Made by a program: the position numbers and the translations under genes | DNA from: Symsagittifera roscoffensis | Lineage: Eukaryota > Xenacoelomorpha > Acoela > Convolutidae | DNA length: 60,000 nucleotides | Direction: 5' to 3' | NCBI RefSeq assembly: GCF_963678635.1 | Contig: NC_087065.1 | Span: 11,927,579-11,987,578, forward strand | Notes under the pieces: model-generated | The model's input: only the letters and a program-made list of their open reading frames with translations | The model's database searches: none | What the model was told of the DNA's origin: nothing | Shown: one piece after another, positions 32,600 to 44,566 of the stretch | How positions within the stretch are numbered: the stretch's first letter is position 1 | Layout: each line of letters starts with the position of its first letter

Positions 32600-34168
32600 A
32601 CGAAATAATCCGTTCCAAATTAATTTTCGGCCTTTGTTTCTCTGCTTATGCGTTGTCGGTTTAATTGCCACATCACTGTTTCTTAAGCTGAAAGCAATTT
32701 TCCGTTGTTAGTGATAAAATTATTTATTCCTGTAATTGTAAATTTAAATCTTTTTTGTATTTTTTTTTTGGTTAAAAGAGATATTCGCTTCAATTGTTTC
32801 ACCTCGTTGTTTTGGCTCAGTGACTTGATTTTACGTCGTCAGAAGAGTAGAATTTATGTTTTCATCTTTGTCTTTCCGGAGGGTGGAGGAGCGGCGTCAA
32901 ATTTCGTGAGTTTTCAAAACGTTTTTCCTGAAAACGTTTTGCTTTCGTCTCAACGAGAGTGTACAAAGCTTTTATTGGCTTAGTTGCCGCTCGATGAATG
33001 TTAGTGAAGACTTATTCAACGCCAGCGTTTTTGTTTCTGGGCGTATTTTCCTCAAATAGGGCATCATTCTAGACAAAATTTCGAAGTCTTTGTTGTTTTT
33101 TTTTGGTAGCTTGCAATGCTATGTTTGCAATGCTATCTTGAGTGGCTCTGATTCGCATCTATGTAAATTTATCACAGCAACCAGACAGATTTTTGTTTGA
33201 ATTTTTGTTGATTGAAAATAAAGTAACTCCATTTCTGCATCATTATATTTTTGTTTTACTTTTTGTTTGCCGTATTTGGCTGATTATTATAGCTCGGTAC
33301 CTTTGCGTGAATGTTTGTATCGGGGTGGGGGGGGGGGGGGAGTCTCGAGTTTCAAAATATTTTATTGGTGCTAGTTACGAAGCAGTGCTAGTTATATAAT
33401 TGATTGACGTTGTTTTTCTTACAGCCAAAGTTGCGAACCGAATTGATGCACACGTGAGTTTTCGAAATCCAAAAGGCCTTAAAAAACTGATCTTAGCCCT
33501 CATGTGGAAAGACGCCAACGAACGATTTTCAAACAGCAGTTTGTTTTCATGGCAGCCATGCTGCGATTGTGCAAAATGTCGAAACATATGGACTATCTTC
33601 TAACAAAAGAGAAAAATGATGATTATGCCCTCGAGTATTACTGGGAATACAAAACATCAACATGACAGCTGATTTTTAAGCGCGAATACTTATCTATCTG
33701 TGATTTGGCTCAGTATGACGGTAAAGGATTGGCTCAAGGAACCTGTCCATCGAGATCCACTTGCGCTAAGGCAGGGCCGAAAGAAACGGCTGAACTTGTT
33801 TCTTCTATTTGCACAAAGAATGTACGCTGCTAGTTGCAGTCAAACTTGTGAATGAGTGTCAGTTTTAGTTGCGAAATCTTTTCAGCCAATCAGATTTTGT
33901 TTATTTAGTCTTTGGATTATTCATCTCTTGATTTGGCCTTTGAGCGTTTGATGTTTTTTGTCGAATTGGGCTTCAGATCACATCACGCTTGCCAAAAAAC
34001 AGGTATCTCGACAACCTGAGAGCATCGAAGCTAGTAACTTCTTAGGTTGAGCAGAAGAGGTTGAGTTGTCTGACTTTTACATGCAGTTGTGTAATTTTTT
34101 TTCTACAATTTGCTCCAACCGTAAGCGGCTACAGTATGTGTTCTAAAATAGATTTGCTTTGGCTTCAG
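32600..34168. other. Upstream region of PYM
   Basis: Exon-like borders occur at 33424-33450 (TTTCTTACAG before, GTGAGT after) and a donor-like GTGAGT at about 32907. These could be 5' UTR exons of PYM joined to the acceptor at 34168. A G run lies at about 33325. No coding sequence is recognised. Confidence 0.3.
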
Positions 34169-34176
34169 ATGAAGTA

Positions 34177-35046
34177 ATGGCCAGCACTGCGATAGTTAGT
34201 GGGGACCATCCGAATGCCATCAGAAAAACAGACGGAGAGCTGTACCTACCTGCATCTCAACGCAGTGATGGATCATGGAGACCGGAGCGAAAGATCAAGG
34301 ACGGATATGTTCCACAAGATGAAGTACCCAGATACGTAGCGCCAAGTATCAAACCATTTGATGTTCATCATATGAAAGGATTGCACGATGTTTCGCCTCC
34401 GAGGAAAGAAATCCCGGGAGCTGTGTTTATTGACGGAGGAGATGACGGTATTCCGAAAAGCAAAAGTGCTCAGAAAAGAGCCAAAAAGAAAGAAAAAGAG
34501 CGGCTTCAGAAAGACTTGGATAAGCTAAATATTAAAGAGAAAGAAGGAAGTGGTGACGCCAAAGAGAAAAGCGTTACGAAAAAGGCAGCTAAAGTTCCAC
34601 CTGCGCCTGCTCCAGAAGTCAAAAATGTGGCTGCTCTAAGCTACCCGAGTGATATATTCAACGAGGAACAGCTTCCGTCACCACCCGTTGATACAAGCTG
34701 GCAGACTGTTCCCAAAGGGAAAACGCAATCAGCTGGCCCAATCAAAGCTGCAGCAACTGTCTCTGGACGAAACGTTGTTGTCGCACCGGTAGCCAACGCG
34801 CCACCTGCTGCCAAAAAGAGTGGAACCAAGAATGTTTCGAGCAATAAACCAGGGTCGGCCAAGAGTGCAAACGATGTCCCCGAAGATGTCCGGAAGCAAG
34901 TTCGGAACTTGAAGAAAAAACTGGGACAAATAACCAAACTGGAAGAACGTAAAAAGAACGGAGATACTCTCAGTGCAGACGAAATCAATAAAATAGAAAA
35001 TAAAGCAACGGTATTGGCCGAGTTGGCATCGTTTCCCGACGTATAG
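34177..35046 (+). CDS. PYM1: PYM / WIBG, partner of Y14 and Mago
   Basis: Ribosome-associated cytoplasmic factor that binds the Mago-Y14 heterodimer and disassembles exon junction complexes on translated mRNA. The 289-residue protein has the family's N-terminal Mago-Y14-binding motif (about residues 20-56: [16 protein letters not shown], then [13 protein letters not shown]), a basic Lys/Glu-rich stretch near 100-125, a low-complexity Ala/Pro/Lys middle, and the conserved C-terminal helix starting [17 protein letters not shown]. Human PYM1 is about 204 residues; the extra length is in the middle. I start at ATG 34177, the first in-frame ATG. TTTGGCTTCAG just before it (ending 34168) looks like a splice or trans-splice acceptor, so the 5' UTR probably lies in an upstream exon. 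Coding is intronless from ATG to TAG. Confidence 0.93.
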   Translation: MASTAIVSGDHPNAIRKTDGELYLPASQRSDGSWRPERKIKDGYVPQDEVPRYVAPSIKPFDVHHMKGLHDVSPPRKEIPGAVFIDGGDDGIPKSKSAQKRAKKKEKERLQKDLDKLNIKEKEGSGDAKEKSVTKKAAKVPPAPAPEVKNVAALSYPSDIFNEEQLPSPPVDTSWQTVPKGKTQSAGPIKAAATVSGRNVVVAPVANAPPAAKKSGTKNVSSNKPGSAKSANDVPEDVRKQVRNLKKKLGQITKLEERKKNGDTLSADEINKIENKATVLAELASFPDV

Positions 35047-36781
35047 TTATTGTTTTAGTATTTTTTCAAATCATAGCTGACTGGTTGATTATCGACAGTC
35101 CCTAAGTTAAGTAACACGTGTTCACAATTTTGTTACAATCAAGTAGATCTTATATCTTATTCGTCCTCCTGCGTTAGTTAATTCTAGGCAAACGCTTCAA
35201 TGTTATAAACTAATTGCATCAGTTTTTACTTCTACTTTGTTGTGAAATTAATATTTTATTTTTAAGATAGATACTTCAAATCTGCAGGGAAAATTGAGAA
35301 AAAATTGTTTGTCATCTTTTCTTTTTCATTTTTTTTTATAGTAAATGGTCAGAGTAATTGTAGTTTTGTTAGTCATTTAGAAAAAGATAGGTCAAAATTT
35401 TGTTGCTTGCTGTTGTTTGATCAACTAGAGTTTGTTTCAGATATTAGTGTTCATGAGTTCGATGAGCGAGAAAACGATTTTTCTGCCAGAACATGTCACC
35501 GAGAAAGTTCTCTGTGTGTTAACGGAATCCACAATGCGTGGCAGAGAAGGGCCACAACATCAAGAGAATGAAATGCGTGAAATATTGATATTCAACGATT
35601 TATTTGCAATCTTTTCAATTTTTTTTCTACCATTAACTAATGACTTTTTGGTTGTATCTAAAATTCAATTATCTTGTATGGATGACTGACTTAATGGACT
35701 GCTCTTGTGCAAGGTTTATTTTATGAGCTATGACTCTGGAAGAGTGAGTAGTTTTTCTGTCAGCTAAGTTCAAAGTTGGAGTCTATCATCTTCGGCTTTC
35801 CAAACAGTTTTGTTTACAAGATTTTCTGGGAAGTTTACCCGAGACTCAATCAAGGCTTCAGTATTTAGTGACCTGTTTTTGTTATGAAGATTGGGAACGA
35901 GTCGATGACTTCATGCAAAGACTTCAAGACAAACATACGTTAGGTGTCATAAATGCCATGCTCTATCAGGTCATCGCTCCTTAAAAATGTTCCGTATTGG
36001 GCGGTAGTTTATAGTCTTGGATAGATCGCAGACTGAGGAAGAAGTTCGCTGGATGTACCGAATGGATCGCAATTTTGGATTCAATTTTTGAAGTTTGAAT
36101 AAGATAGCTGCATCCCAATAACCACGAGACGCTTCATTATTCGATAAATCATTTGCAAATTGCCAAAACTGTTGTAGCTCATTGTTTTCGAAGATATCGG
36201 AAATGAGAAGCGATGAGCTAATTTTCAACCACTATTGTGATACTGAAACTGCAGTTTGATTAGGATTGCTTGATAGATACAACGTTTCTAAGTTGTATGC
36301 ACCTCCGAGGATAGAAGACCAGGATTGGCAAAAATTTGGCATTATACGTTGAAAAGTTTTCTAACTGACGCTTTCAGCTGCAAAAATAAGTTAATTAATT
36401 TGTCGTCTTTTTCAAAGCTATCGAATCTTAACATTTCAGATCAAACAAAATTGACTATTTACCCAATAACCCAATAATTGCTATCATATGAAACTTGAAG
36501 TCTGAAAAATACCTTTTGTAAAATCTAAGAAGAAACGAATCAATGTGGTAGAAAATTTGGTTCATTAAACTTGCGAAGGAAAGTGTATTAGTATGAAATT
36601 TCTTTATTTCCAAACTAAATCGCAAAAAAGTGCAACTTTTGGTGGCAGTTTTGAATCGTTAGGCTGCGGTAGCTGTATAATATCATATGCGCTTTGACAT
36701 TTGATTAGTAAAAAAGTTAACACAACTGATGTATTTTTAATTCATCAAATGAACCGAAAAAAGTTATTTGTTTCAAACAGC
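35047..36781. other. Downstream of PYM, no gene recognised
   Basis: Probable PYM 3' UTR at the start. Short open frames at 35432-35689 (plus) and 35971-36228 (minus) have protein-like composition but match nothing I know. Confidence 0.4.
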
Positions 36782-36789
36782 AGTACAAT

Positions 36790-37209
36790 CAGGGGCGGAT
36801 TTAGGTGGGGGGGGGCGGACGCCCCCCCCTCAGGGATTCGACCCCCTGCCGACCCAAAGGGTCCCCCCTTTGATACTTTTTAATAAATCCATTTTTGGCC
36901 TACCGACCCTAAAATTTTTCTAAGGGCGCCTTTGGCGCCAATATTAACTATTTTGTAAGGGGGAGCGCGCGCCAAAAAAACGCGATTGTTTAGTCAAAAT
37001 TTTTCAAAAAGTGCCCAAAAACGGCTTTTTTTACTGTTTTTCAAAAATTTGCCTGCGGCGCAGGAAATTTTGCCAAAATTGAGGCAAAACAATGCTTTGG
37101 GAGAGCTCGAAAAATCAATTTGGTCGACCTAAAAAAAGGTCATCAAAATTTTCGAAAGTTTTTTGAAAATCCGCCCCCCCCCCTCGAGAAAATCCTAGAT
37201 CCGCCCCTG
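36790..37209 (+). mobile_element. hAT-like MITE, family 1, complete copy with 8-bp TSD
   Basis: 420-bp non-coding element with terminal inverted repeats CAGGGGCGGATTTAGG and CCTAGATCCGCCCCTG. It is flanked by a perfect 8-bp duplication AGTACAAT (36782-36789 and 37210-37217), the length typical of hAT transposition. The interior has the family hallmark GGCGCCTTTGGCGCC palindrome. It ends about 370 bp upstream of the CCDC96 start codon. An unoccupied paralogue of the target site lies at 37262-37295. Confidence 0.9.
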
Positions 37210-37334
37210 AGTACAATGATAAAAAGCTCGATTTCAGAAATTTCAAAAAGCTCGATTTCAGAAACAGCAGTACAATGATAAAAAGCTCGATTTCGGGTTT
37301 TGGTGGCTAGTTTAAGCATCTTAGCTATTTTAAG

Positions 37335-37402
37335 CATCCGTGGCTGAGTGGTTACTGCGTGATACTCAAAGTTGCTAGGTCCAGATTCGAAGCCGACACG
37401 TA
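37335..37402 (+). mobile_element. tRNA-like sequence (SINE head) upstream of CCDC96
   Basis: A box TGGCTGAGTGG (37341-37351) and B-box-like AGATTCGAAGC (37383-37393). It lies about 180 bp upstream of the CCDC96 start codon, just after the MITE and the short tandem duplication. Confidence 0.6.
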
Positions 37403-37581
37403 GCTGAGTTATAGCTAATTCGAGGCCTATTTCTACTTTTTCTTATTTCACTTGATTGAGCTGCTTTTTGGTCGTGTTCCCGCAAGTGTTTGCTGAGCGC
37501 AGCTTCGCCTATTTGTTTTATGTCCTTGACGTTTTTGTCGTTGAAATTCTTCATATGCTGTTTAACTTAAAGATAAAACAA

Positions 37582-40500
37582 ATGGCAGATGAATCTGAGA
37601 ATAGACCAGACACGATCACAGAAGAGGAGGAAGGAGGCGATAATGAAGCAGCAGCTGCAGTATCAGAACCAGTAATTGACGCCACAGAGGAGGAGACCAA
37701 GACAGGGGATGAACAAGGTTCCAGTCAAAGTTCATCATGATGAATATTTTATCTTCTTCGCCAAATGTACACTAACAGAATGGATAAATGTCCAGAATGA
37801 TTTTTTTTTCGTTTGTAGACTATGATTGAATCCTAGGTTTTTTTTTTTTTTTTGGGAATAAATATTTTTTGATAGCTTTTCTGGCCAAAAAACACCTAGT
37901 TTTTAACACCTAAATTGGTCAAAAATAATGTGTTAATTTTTTACACAAGCAAAGCAAATATTGTTGCGACAAAATGTGTTCATTTTGATCAATAACCAGC
38001 TATTAAAAACAGCCAATGCTATGGATATTAACACAGACTATTATATTACAAACAGCACTAATGCTTCAACGCATAATGGATCTGTAGTGTAGAGGTAGGG
38101 AAAAAGACCCGCAACAAAAAAGAGGGTTTGAGCCTGGGTAGGGTCGGATGTTTTTAGTGAACGTTTTTTACACTAGTTAAAATGCGTCCGCTCTATAAAT
38201 TGAGGAATGTTAGTTGGTAAATTTCTTTTTTTTTTCAAATTGACTGGTACTGTTAATGCGTCATAATTGGCTTGCGTCACTTAGCAATTATAAAGACTCA
38301 TAACTGTGAAATTTTATACGACTGTTTTACTCATTCAGTTTTTCCCAGTAGCGTTATCGGTCAAATTTTTGCTTGTGTATGCGAAGTGCAACTTCGCTTC
38401 TGTGTAATAATTATTCAAATTTTGAGGTTTTCTAAGTAAAATCTTGGTATGGGTTTAATAACTGGCGTAGTTACGATCAGAAAAGTTTTCAAAATGGATT
38501 TTATATAATTAAATCTTATTTTAAGCATTGAAGCTGTTTAGAGGAGGCCATAGTTTTCTTTCAGTGAGATTTTTACTAGGATCATAAATTCGTAGTATAG
38601 TCTATTCATATTGGTTGATGGATTCGAGTTAAATAAGGCTTACTATTAGATTCTTGATTTCATTTTGATAACTCTTAGTTTGAACTTGGCAATATATAAC
38701 TGTAACTAGGTTATTTTACAGAAGCAGTAAAAGAGGCGGAGCCTCCAGTCGAAGCAGCTGAGACACCCGGCGAGGGCAAGGAAGAGCCGAAAGAGGAGTC
38801 AGCCGAAGGAGAGAAAGAGAGTGAAGGAGGTGAGGCGGAGAAAGGGGACGACGGAGAATCGGCGGAAGTAGTCGAGGGGGAGGGGGAGACGACTGGGGCC
38901 ACGACTGAGTCGAAGGGCTTCGTGGAGACTATGGCCAGTGAGGACATGAGCAAACCTAATGAAGAAGACGAGGGACAAACTGAAGGTGGGAAAATTGTTT
39001 TCATGTCTACAAATGCAAAATCTGGCCATAGTTAATTTTATCTCCTAGTCTTGATTTCCATTATCCATAATTCGAGCGCCTTATTCCGTTTTTAAAACCC
39101 GTGTCAGGTTTTTTAATATCTGAACTCCGTCTTGTTAAGTACACAGATTTCTTAAAGTAAAATAATGTATGACACAAGATTGTAGAAACATTAATGTCTA
39201 CGATGTTTTGAATTTTCGAAAAAATTGAACCATTTAAGTATTCGATTGAGTGACATGAAATTATCAACAAGCTAAAATGAAAGTTAAATGAGGTTGTGTT
39301 TGTTGTTTAGGTGAAGAGGAGCCACCTGCTGATGAAGTACGTAAAACTCGACTTCTTTTTACTTTCTTTTCCTCTCGTTTCTCAATTTCTCTCTCAGATT
39401 TGTTTTCTGAAACTCCATCCTAATGAAAAGCTTTGCATAATTTACAATATCTGTGTGCTTAAGGATAGACTGACATCATGAAATCATTACTAAGTGATTT
39501 GAAAGCTGGCTGCGTTTAAGGCGGACAATGCAAGTGTTGAAGTGAAAGAAGCAGCGGCAGAAGAGGCTGAGAAAGTATCGCATCCTGAAGGAACTGCTTC
39601 TCCTAAGCAAACGGGCATGGACGCCATCTCGGAGGATCAAGACGCTAGCAATGCGAACGTGCTTCAGCAGGAGACGTCGGAGATACTGTCTGAGGTGCCG
39701 GAGGGTCCACCAGAACGCATAGACACCAGGTCACCCACGGATATGGGCGCTAAAGGCGAGTCAAAGTACTAAATATGAAATAATTGCCGCTTTTAAGACT
39801 TTTTACCCTTATGATTAGCAAGGGTGTTGCAAGCGACTACAAGGCTTTTTGCCGTTAATAACTTAGTTTGATTTAGTAGGAATGATATTTTACTTGTCAT
39901 GTTCAATTTCGTGAAGATTTAAATAAAACTACCATCATAACAAACTGATTGATAAGTAGTTCAAAGTTTTTGTTAGAGAACTGTGAAGTCAGGAAGATAG
40001 TATAGACAAATTAAAATCCTGTGAGAACCATTGAAGCTGTGCGACCGAGTGAATAAGCTGCGCGACTCTTAACACTTACGTTGTTGGTATGAATCCCACT
40101 TCGGTCACGGTCGGTGGTTTTACCAATGGCATCCGCCTTCCCAAGGTGGGAATAGCTTCGACGAAATGGATGACACTCTACCCCAGGATGGCCCTAAAGT
40201 GGAGAGGGCCGGGGCTAAATGAGTTGACTACAAATGAATCTTTTTCTTTTAAAGCAGACGAAGATGTTGCTGGCTCTGCGTTGAGGGACGTCGGAGAGGA
40301 GGACGGTGAGATGGACGAGGAGTTCTCGCTGACGGAAAAAGTACCCGACAGGGAATCCCTCATCGAATTCTACCAGGTCAGTCAGGGTTTTGTTTCTGAT
40401 TGTATTACACATCTTTATCTCTAGTTTTCTCTGGGACTAAGTTTTTTTAAAAAAATTTAGCAAGCTATGAAAGACAGAGAAGGACTAGTGCAGGAGAACA

Positions 40501-43500
40501 CGACTCTGCAGAACAAACTTTCCGAGTACTTCCGACGCAAGAGGACCGAGGAGGGGGGACCGGCCGGGGGAGGGGCCACTGCCAGGGGAGGTGACCAGGT
40601 GGACAGGAGTGTGAGTGACCTAGAGCAGAGATACCTCAGCTTCATGAGTGAGTCGAACACTCGTATTTATTGTCTAAATGTTGTCCAAGTACTCCTTGGT
40701 TGAAGATAAAACATTAAAGGATGAAAAGTACATATGAAATAGCCTGTACATTTATATTAAGGAACTTGTTTTCGCTAAACATTAATAAAAGTTGGCATCA
40801 TCCAATTTTGATAAAGTTGCGATAAAAGCAAAAGTTTTTCCGGTTTTTGATGCCTGTAAAATGATCCAACCGAATACAGCTTTCTAAGTTGTAGGTAAAG
40901 AAAACGGCTTAAATTGTTAATTTGGTGTTCATACGTCATATTGCAACCAATGTAGAGTCTCAATAATTCAATTTCATCTCTAATCAGAAAACACTCGCCC
41001 ATGTATTGATAGACATCGCCATCGACCTCTTCATCTGAAAGATATCTCTTTTTATCTTCATTCATTTTGAGACTTAGTTTGGCAAAATCTGGCGCAGTTT
41101 TTTTTGCACATTTCATTTATTTTAGCAAAATGTATGTCGCTACTCAGCAAGAAAGTCATTTCACCATCATCGCCATAGAAAGGCTACTCGATACTTTTTC
41201 TGAACTCCATGCACTGATGGTATCAGTTTTTTATTTTCTAAATAACTTTGAGATATGATTTGACTGCTCTTCCAATGGTTAACCTTGCTCCAAAATCTGT
41301 AAAATTACCGTTTTGTAAACCGTGTAAAACGCTGCTCTTGGACCAATGTATAGTAACAAAAATTTCTGGTTTGAATCCAAAAACCGGGCAATTTTGCTGA
41401 CATAGTAGCTGTTTCTGTTGACCTTCAACATGTATGTGCAGTCTGCAGCTTTAAATAAGTGTTACTGAGATATATGTACTCAACTAACTGCTTGGCGTTA
41501 TTTTTTTCTCTAACTGGGCGATAGTTGCCCAAAATCTCCAGCATCGAATTTACTATCTTTCAGAAGTGGAAAGATAGTTCCAGACTTTAGACTTTCCGGG
41601 AACTCACTCTTCATTGAAGATCGGTTGAGCAATTCTACTAAAGTATATAGTTTACTTTGACTTCTCTTAGTATCTGTTTAATTTTATTTACAAAAAATGA
41701 TGCAAAGTCATTGGCCAAGTTTTTTTAAGTCGAAATATTTGTTGAAGTTAAACTCTTCAATGCGTGGAATCAAGTTTATACGTCATTATCTTGGAAAATT
41801 TTGGTCACGCTGTTTAGATTGAAAAATTCTTTATTTTAATTAACAAAGTTCTTATAGTTTTCCAAGTCTTGCGCTGATTTGGTTTTGCGATAATTACGTT
41901 CAAGTTGACGCTTTTTTCTTTCCATAGTTTTACAATGACCATTAAAATATGGAACTCGCTTTGCACGTACTGCGATTGTTTTTTCCCGAACATGAGCATC
42001 AACAATACTACCTAAGTGGTCTAAGAACGTGTTGAATATTTTGTTTTTATCCTATGAATCAGAAAAGGGCTGTTGATTAAAAGACAAGACCAATGACATC
42101 TCTAATTCATTTTATTCGACATTCTTCAGATTTTAACATTTTTTGTATGTTTTCGTGACGGAGATGAACAGAAATTTTTAGCTCTGGTCGAGTTGATCGT
42201 TGTCGATGTGCTTTAGCGAATCTTGAGGAGCTGCAGAGTAAACAGCGTGAGAGTAAGGAGAACTATGAGACAGAGATAGCGACTATTAAGCACACGTGTG
42301 AGCAGAAGGAGGGGGAGTTGGACAGGATGGCGGCTGAGTTTGTGGAGAAGAGGCGGCAGATCGCTCAGAAGGCCATCAACTCCAGAACTGGCAAGCCACT
42401 CCAGAAGGAGGTCAGTTTGTGATGTGATACTGTGGACATTGGCAGGACGATAGTTTATTTTGGTTGTAACCAATTACCCTTAACAGACCTCCTTTGAAGG
42501 AGAGTGGAGTTGAATCGGAAAATAGCTTGTGGTTACATATAACTTTTACAAATGAACCAGTCAAATCGTCAAAATGAGGTATTTAAGCTTTGAACGCCAA
42601 AACTAACTAAAAATTGAAGGAATTTTCTCAGCATTTCTGCACCTCAAATTCAATTGTGACCATGAAAAAATCGCAGACCAGGAAAACTTTACCCACATGA
42701 CTTTTAAGTCGTTTTCTTTTAAAATTCTTTTCGTGGATTCTGAATTGGCTGCTCATTGGTACATTAAATTTGTAAACTCATTACTACTATGTGGTGCAAC
42801 GGTGGATGTTTGGCCGATTACTGCTAAAGTGGTGCAGTGTATAGTATGTTTAAGGAGATAGAGATGTACATCTCGAATGAGCAGAAGAAAGACCAGGAGG
42901 TGAAAGCCGTGAGGCTGGAGAACATCAAACTGAAAAACAGACTGCAGAAGAGAGAAAAACAGTTGAAGCAGAAGGCAAGTATAAGAAGTGAAGTGCTACT
43001 ACTTAAATGACATAAGCGCCACCCTTTTTTAAGAAAATGATTGCCAAGGAGGCGCTGCATGAAGCTTCCAAAACTAGTTTTCATTTAGAAAAACCAAAAT
43101 GAATACTTTAACAAACGTTATCATCGCTTTACTTGATCGCTTAATCGCTCGAAATTAGTCCAGAACTTATTTTCAATCGATTTTTTTTCTCCGTACTGGG
43201 ACAGTTTTTTGAAAATTTTCGAACCACGGCAATGAAAAAGTCGTTCGAAATACGGCCGAAAGGGCTCTTATATGATATCATTCTTCACGAGTTTTTCCTT
43301 CCCGAAGAAATTATTATAACTTCTGAAACGTGGAAAATCATCTTAACGAATTTTGAAACATTAGCTTGAAGAACGTAAATTGCAAGGTACTCAATTAAGA
43401 ATGTTTTTCAGATCTGAAGATGATGTTAAGAACAGCGAAAAATGTTTATAGGATTAAAAAGGCGACTGGTCTATTTTCAGGAGGAGTTGGCAGAGGGTCT

Positions 43501-44566
43501 GCACCTGATCGACTTTGAGCAGCTGAAGATTGAGAACCAGACGTACAATGAAAAGATAGAGGAAAGGAATGAGGAGTTGAGCAAACTGAGGAAAAAGATC
43601 ACCAACACTGTCGAGGTCCTCACACATCTCAAGGGTAAGAAGTCACCTGTGTGATTAAAGATGGATTGTTTTGACGATGGGCGTAAGTGGGAGAATTTTT
43701 GTGATTTAAAGAGTTTTTGGAGAGTTACGGCGATTTTGGATATACGTTTTAAATCCTGAACTCCAATTGGCTAATTGTAATTTTTTTTCTGTGGCGAATT
43801 CCCCTTTTATTAGTTAATGCGTAGACGCGACATATCATGATGTAAACTTGTTTATAGGCAAACTTTTTTAAACGATTTGTGAACTGACCTCGAGAAAATA
43901 ACACAAGAAAATCACCGAATCAGACATCGAAAAAAACTTGTTGTTTAAGCATTCTTTTGAATCGAATCAAGTGAAACTGCAGGTTATTCATTCTCTCTAT
44001 CCATCCACTGGCTATAAAAGATAAAGTGACGTTGTTTCAGAGAAACTACAGTACATTCAACAGGAGAATGGACAACTCAGCCAGCAACTAAAGGAACTGG
44101 ACGTGCAAGTTGCACAGGTGAATTTTTAAGCTTATTTGCTGATAGGTCATGTTTATGCTCACATTCAAACGCTTTGCTAGGCTTCTGAATTTGCCTTTGG
44201 CTGCTTGTAGGTTTTTTGCAGAGGCTTCTGCCGACCGTCTTTTAATATGTAGACTACCGAATTGATTGCCCATTTTTGAGATTCATAGTCAAACTTACTG
44301 TCACTTGTTCTCAGAAACGTGACTCACTGACCCGAATAAAGCAAAATAGAGACAAGCTGAGAAACGAGAATCAAGAATTGAACCGACAGTGCGGACTGCT
44401 AGGAAACGAGACGCTGCTTCGGGACTACGAAGAAAAATATTCGGAGAGTTCCGATTTGAAGCAGAGACTAGCCGAATTGCGAAGCCGGCACAGTGAACTT
44501 TCGATGAAGTGCACAGGATACAAAAAGAAGGTTGAGAATGCAAGGGCAGGAATCATGATCAATTAG
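37582..44566 (+). CDS. CCDC96: CCDC96 / CFAP184, axonemal coiled-coil protein, 11 coding exons
   Basis: Ciliary/flagellar coiled-coil protein, known as CFAP184/CCDC96 in the axoneme. Exons: 37582-37717, 38722-38985, 39311-39336, 39521-39755, 40258-40376, 40461-40647, 42217-42410, 42855-42974, 43481-43634, 44041-44117, 44315-44566. All phases agree and give 587 residues (human about 555). The N-terminal 230 or so residues are strongly acidic (Glu/Ala/Gly), as in vertebrate CCDC96; the rest is coiled coil. The diagnostic block LIDFEQLKIENQTYNEKIEE followed by RNEELSKLR is in exon 9, and CGLLGNETLLRDYEEK in the last exon. The donors of exon 4 (AAAG then GCGAGT) and exon 8 (GAAG then GCAAGT) are GC type. 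The exon 1 donor (AAG then GTTCCA) is weak and could instead be six bases downstream. A possible poly(A) signal ATTAAA lies near 44632. Confidence 0.92.
38079..38148 (+). mobile_element. tRNA-like sequence (SINE head) in CCDC96 intron 1
   Basis: A box TAGTGTAGAGG (38085-38095) and B box GGTTTGAGCCT (38125-38135). It lies in the intron 37718-38721. Confidence 0.55.
40034..40240 (+). mobile_element. tRNA-derived SINE-like element in a CCDC96 intron
   Basis: The head GTGCGACCGAGTGAATAAGC...CGACTCTTAACACT (anticodon-like CTT, so perhaps tRNA-Lys-derived) carries the B-box-like GGTATGAATCC (40086-40096). A GC-richer body to about 40240 is unlike the AT-rich intron. An open frame here is incidental. 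It ends just before the exon at 40258. Confidence 0.55.
40780..42050 (-). mobile_element. CR1/L2-like non-LTR retrotransposon remnant, antisense in a CCDC96 intron
   Basis: The minus strand reads in order: AHVREKTIAVRAKRVPYFNG and ERKKRQLERNYRKTKSAQDL (linker after the endonuclease, about 42000-41850), LANDFASFFVNKI (about 41735-41700), FPESLKSGTIFPLLKDSKFD (about 41620-41550), then SVHGVQ...FYGDDGEMTFLL (RT motif C, about 41220-41150), KMNEDKKRYL, and LYIGCNMTYEHQINNL (about 40950). This order and wording are those of CR1/L2/Rex-type RTs. Frameshifts and stops break it. No endonuclease and no 3' end are seen. It occupies most of the intron between 40648 and 42216. Confidence 0.75.
43035..43300 (+). 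repeat. Dispersed repeat family 5 in a CCDC96 intron
   Basis: ATTGCCAA...GAAGCTTCCAAAACTAGTTTT, then about 190 bases later GTCGTTCGAAATACGGCCGA then AAGGGCTCTTATATGATATC. The same two blocks in the same order occur at 53035-53590, and the second alone in reverse at 46105-46146. Confidence 0.6.

Noticed and set aside
34641-34988. Minus-strand frame of 115 codons
   Set aside because: Complement of PYM coding sequence; no recognisable product.
38711-39029. Long minus-strand frames
   Set aside because: They are the complement of the Glu-rich second exon of CCDC96, which has correct splice borders and phase on the plus strand.
32236-40105. Functional tRNA genes
   Set aside because: A and B boxes are present but acceptor stems do not pair; SINE heads or pseudogenes fit better.
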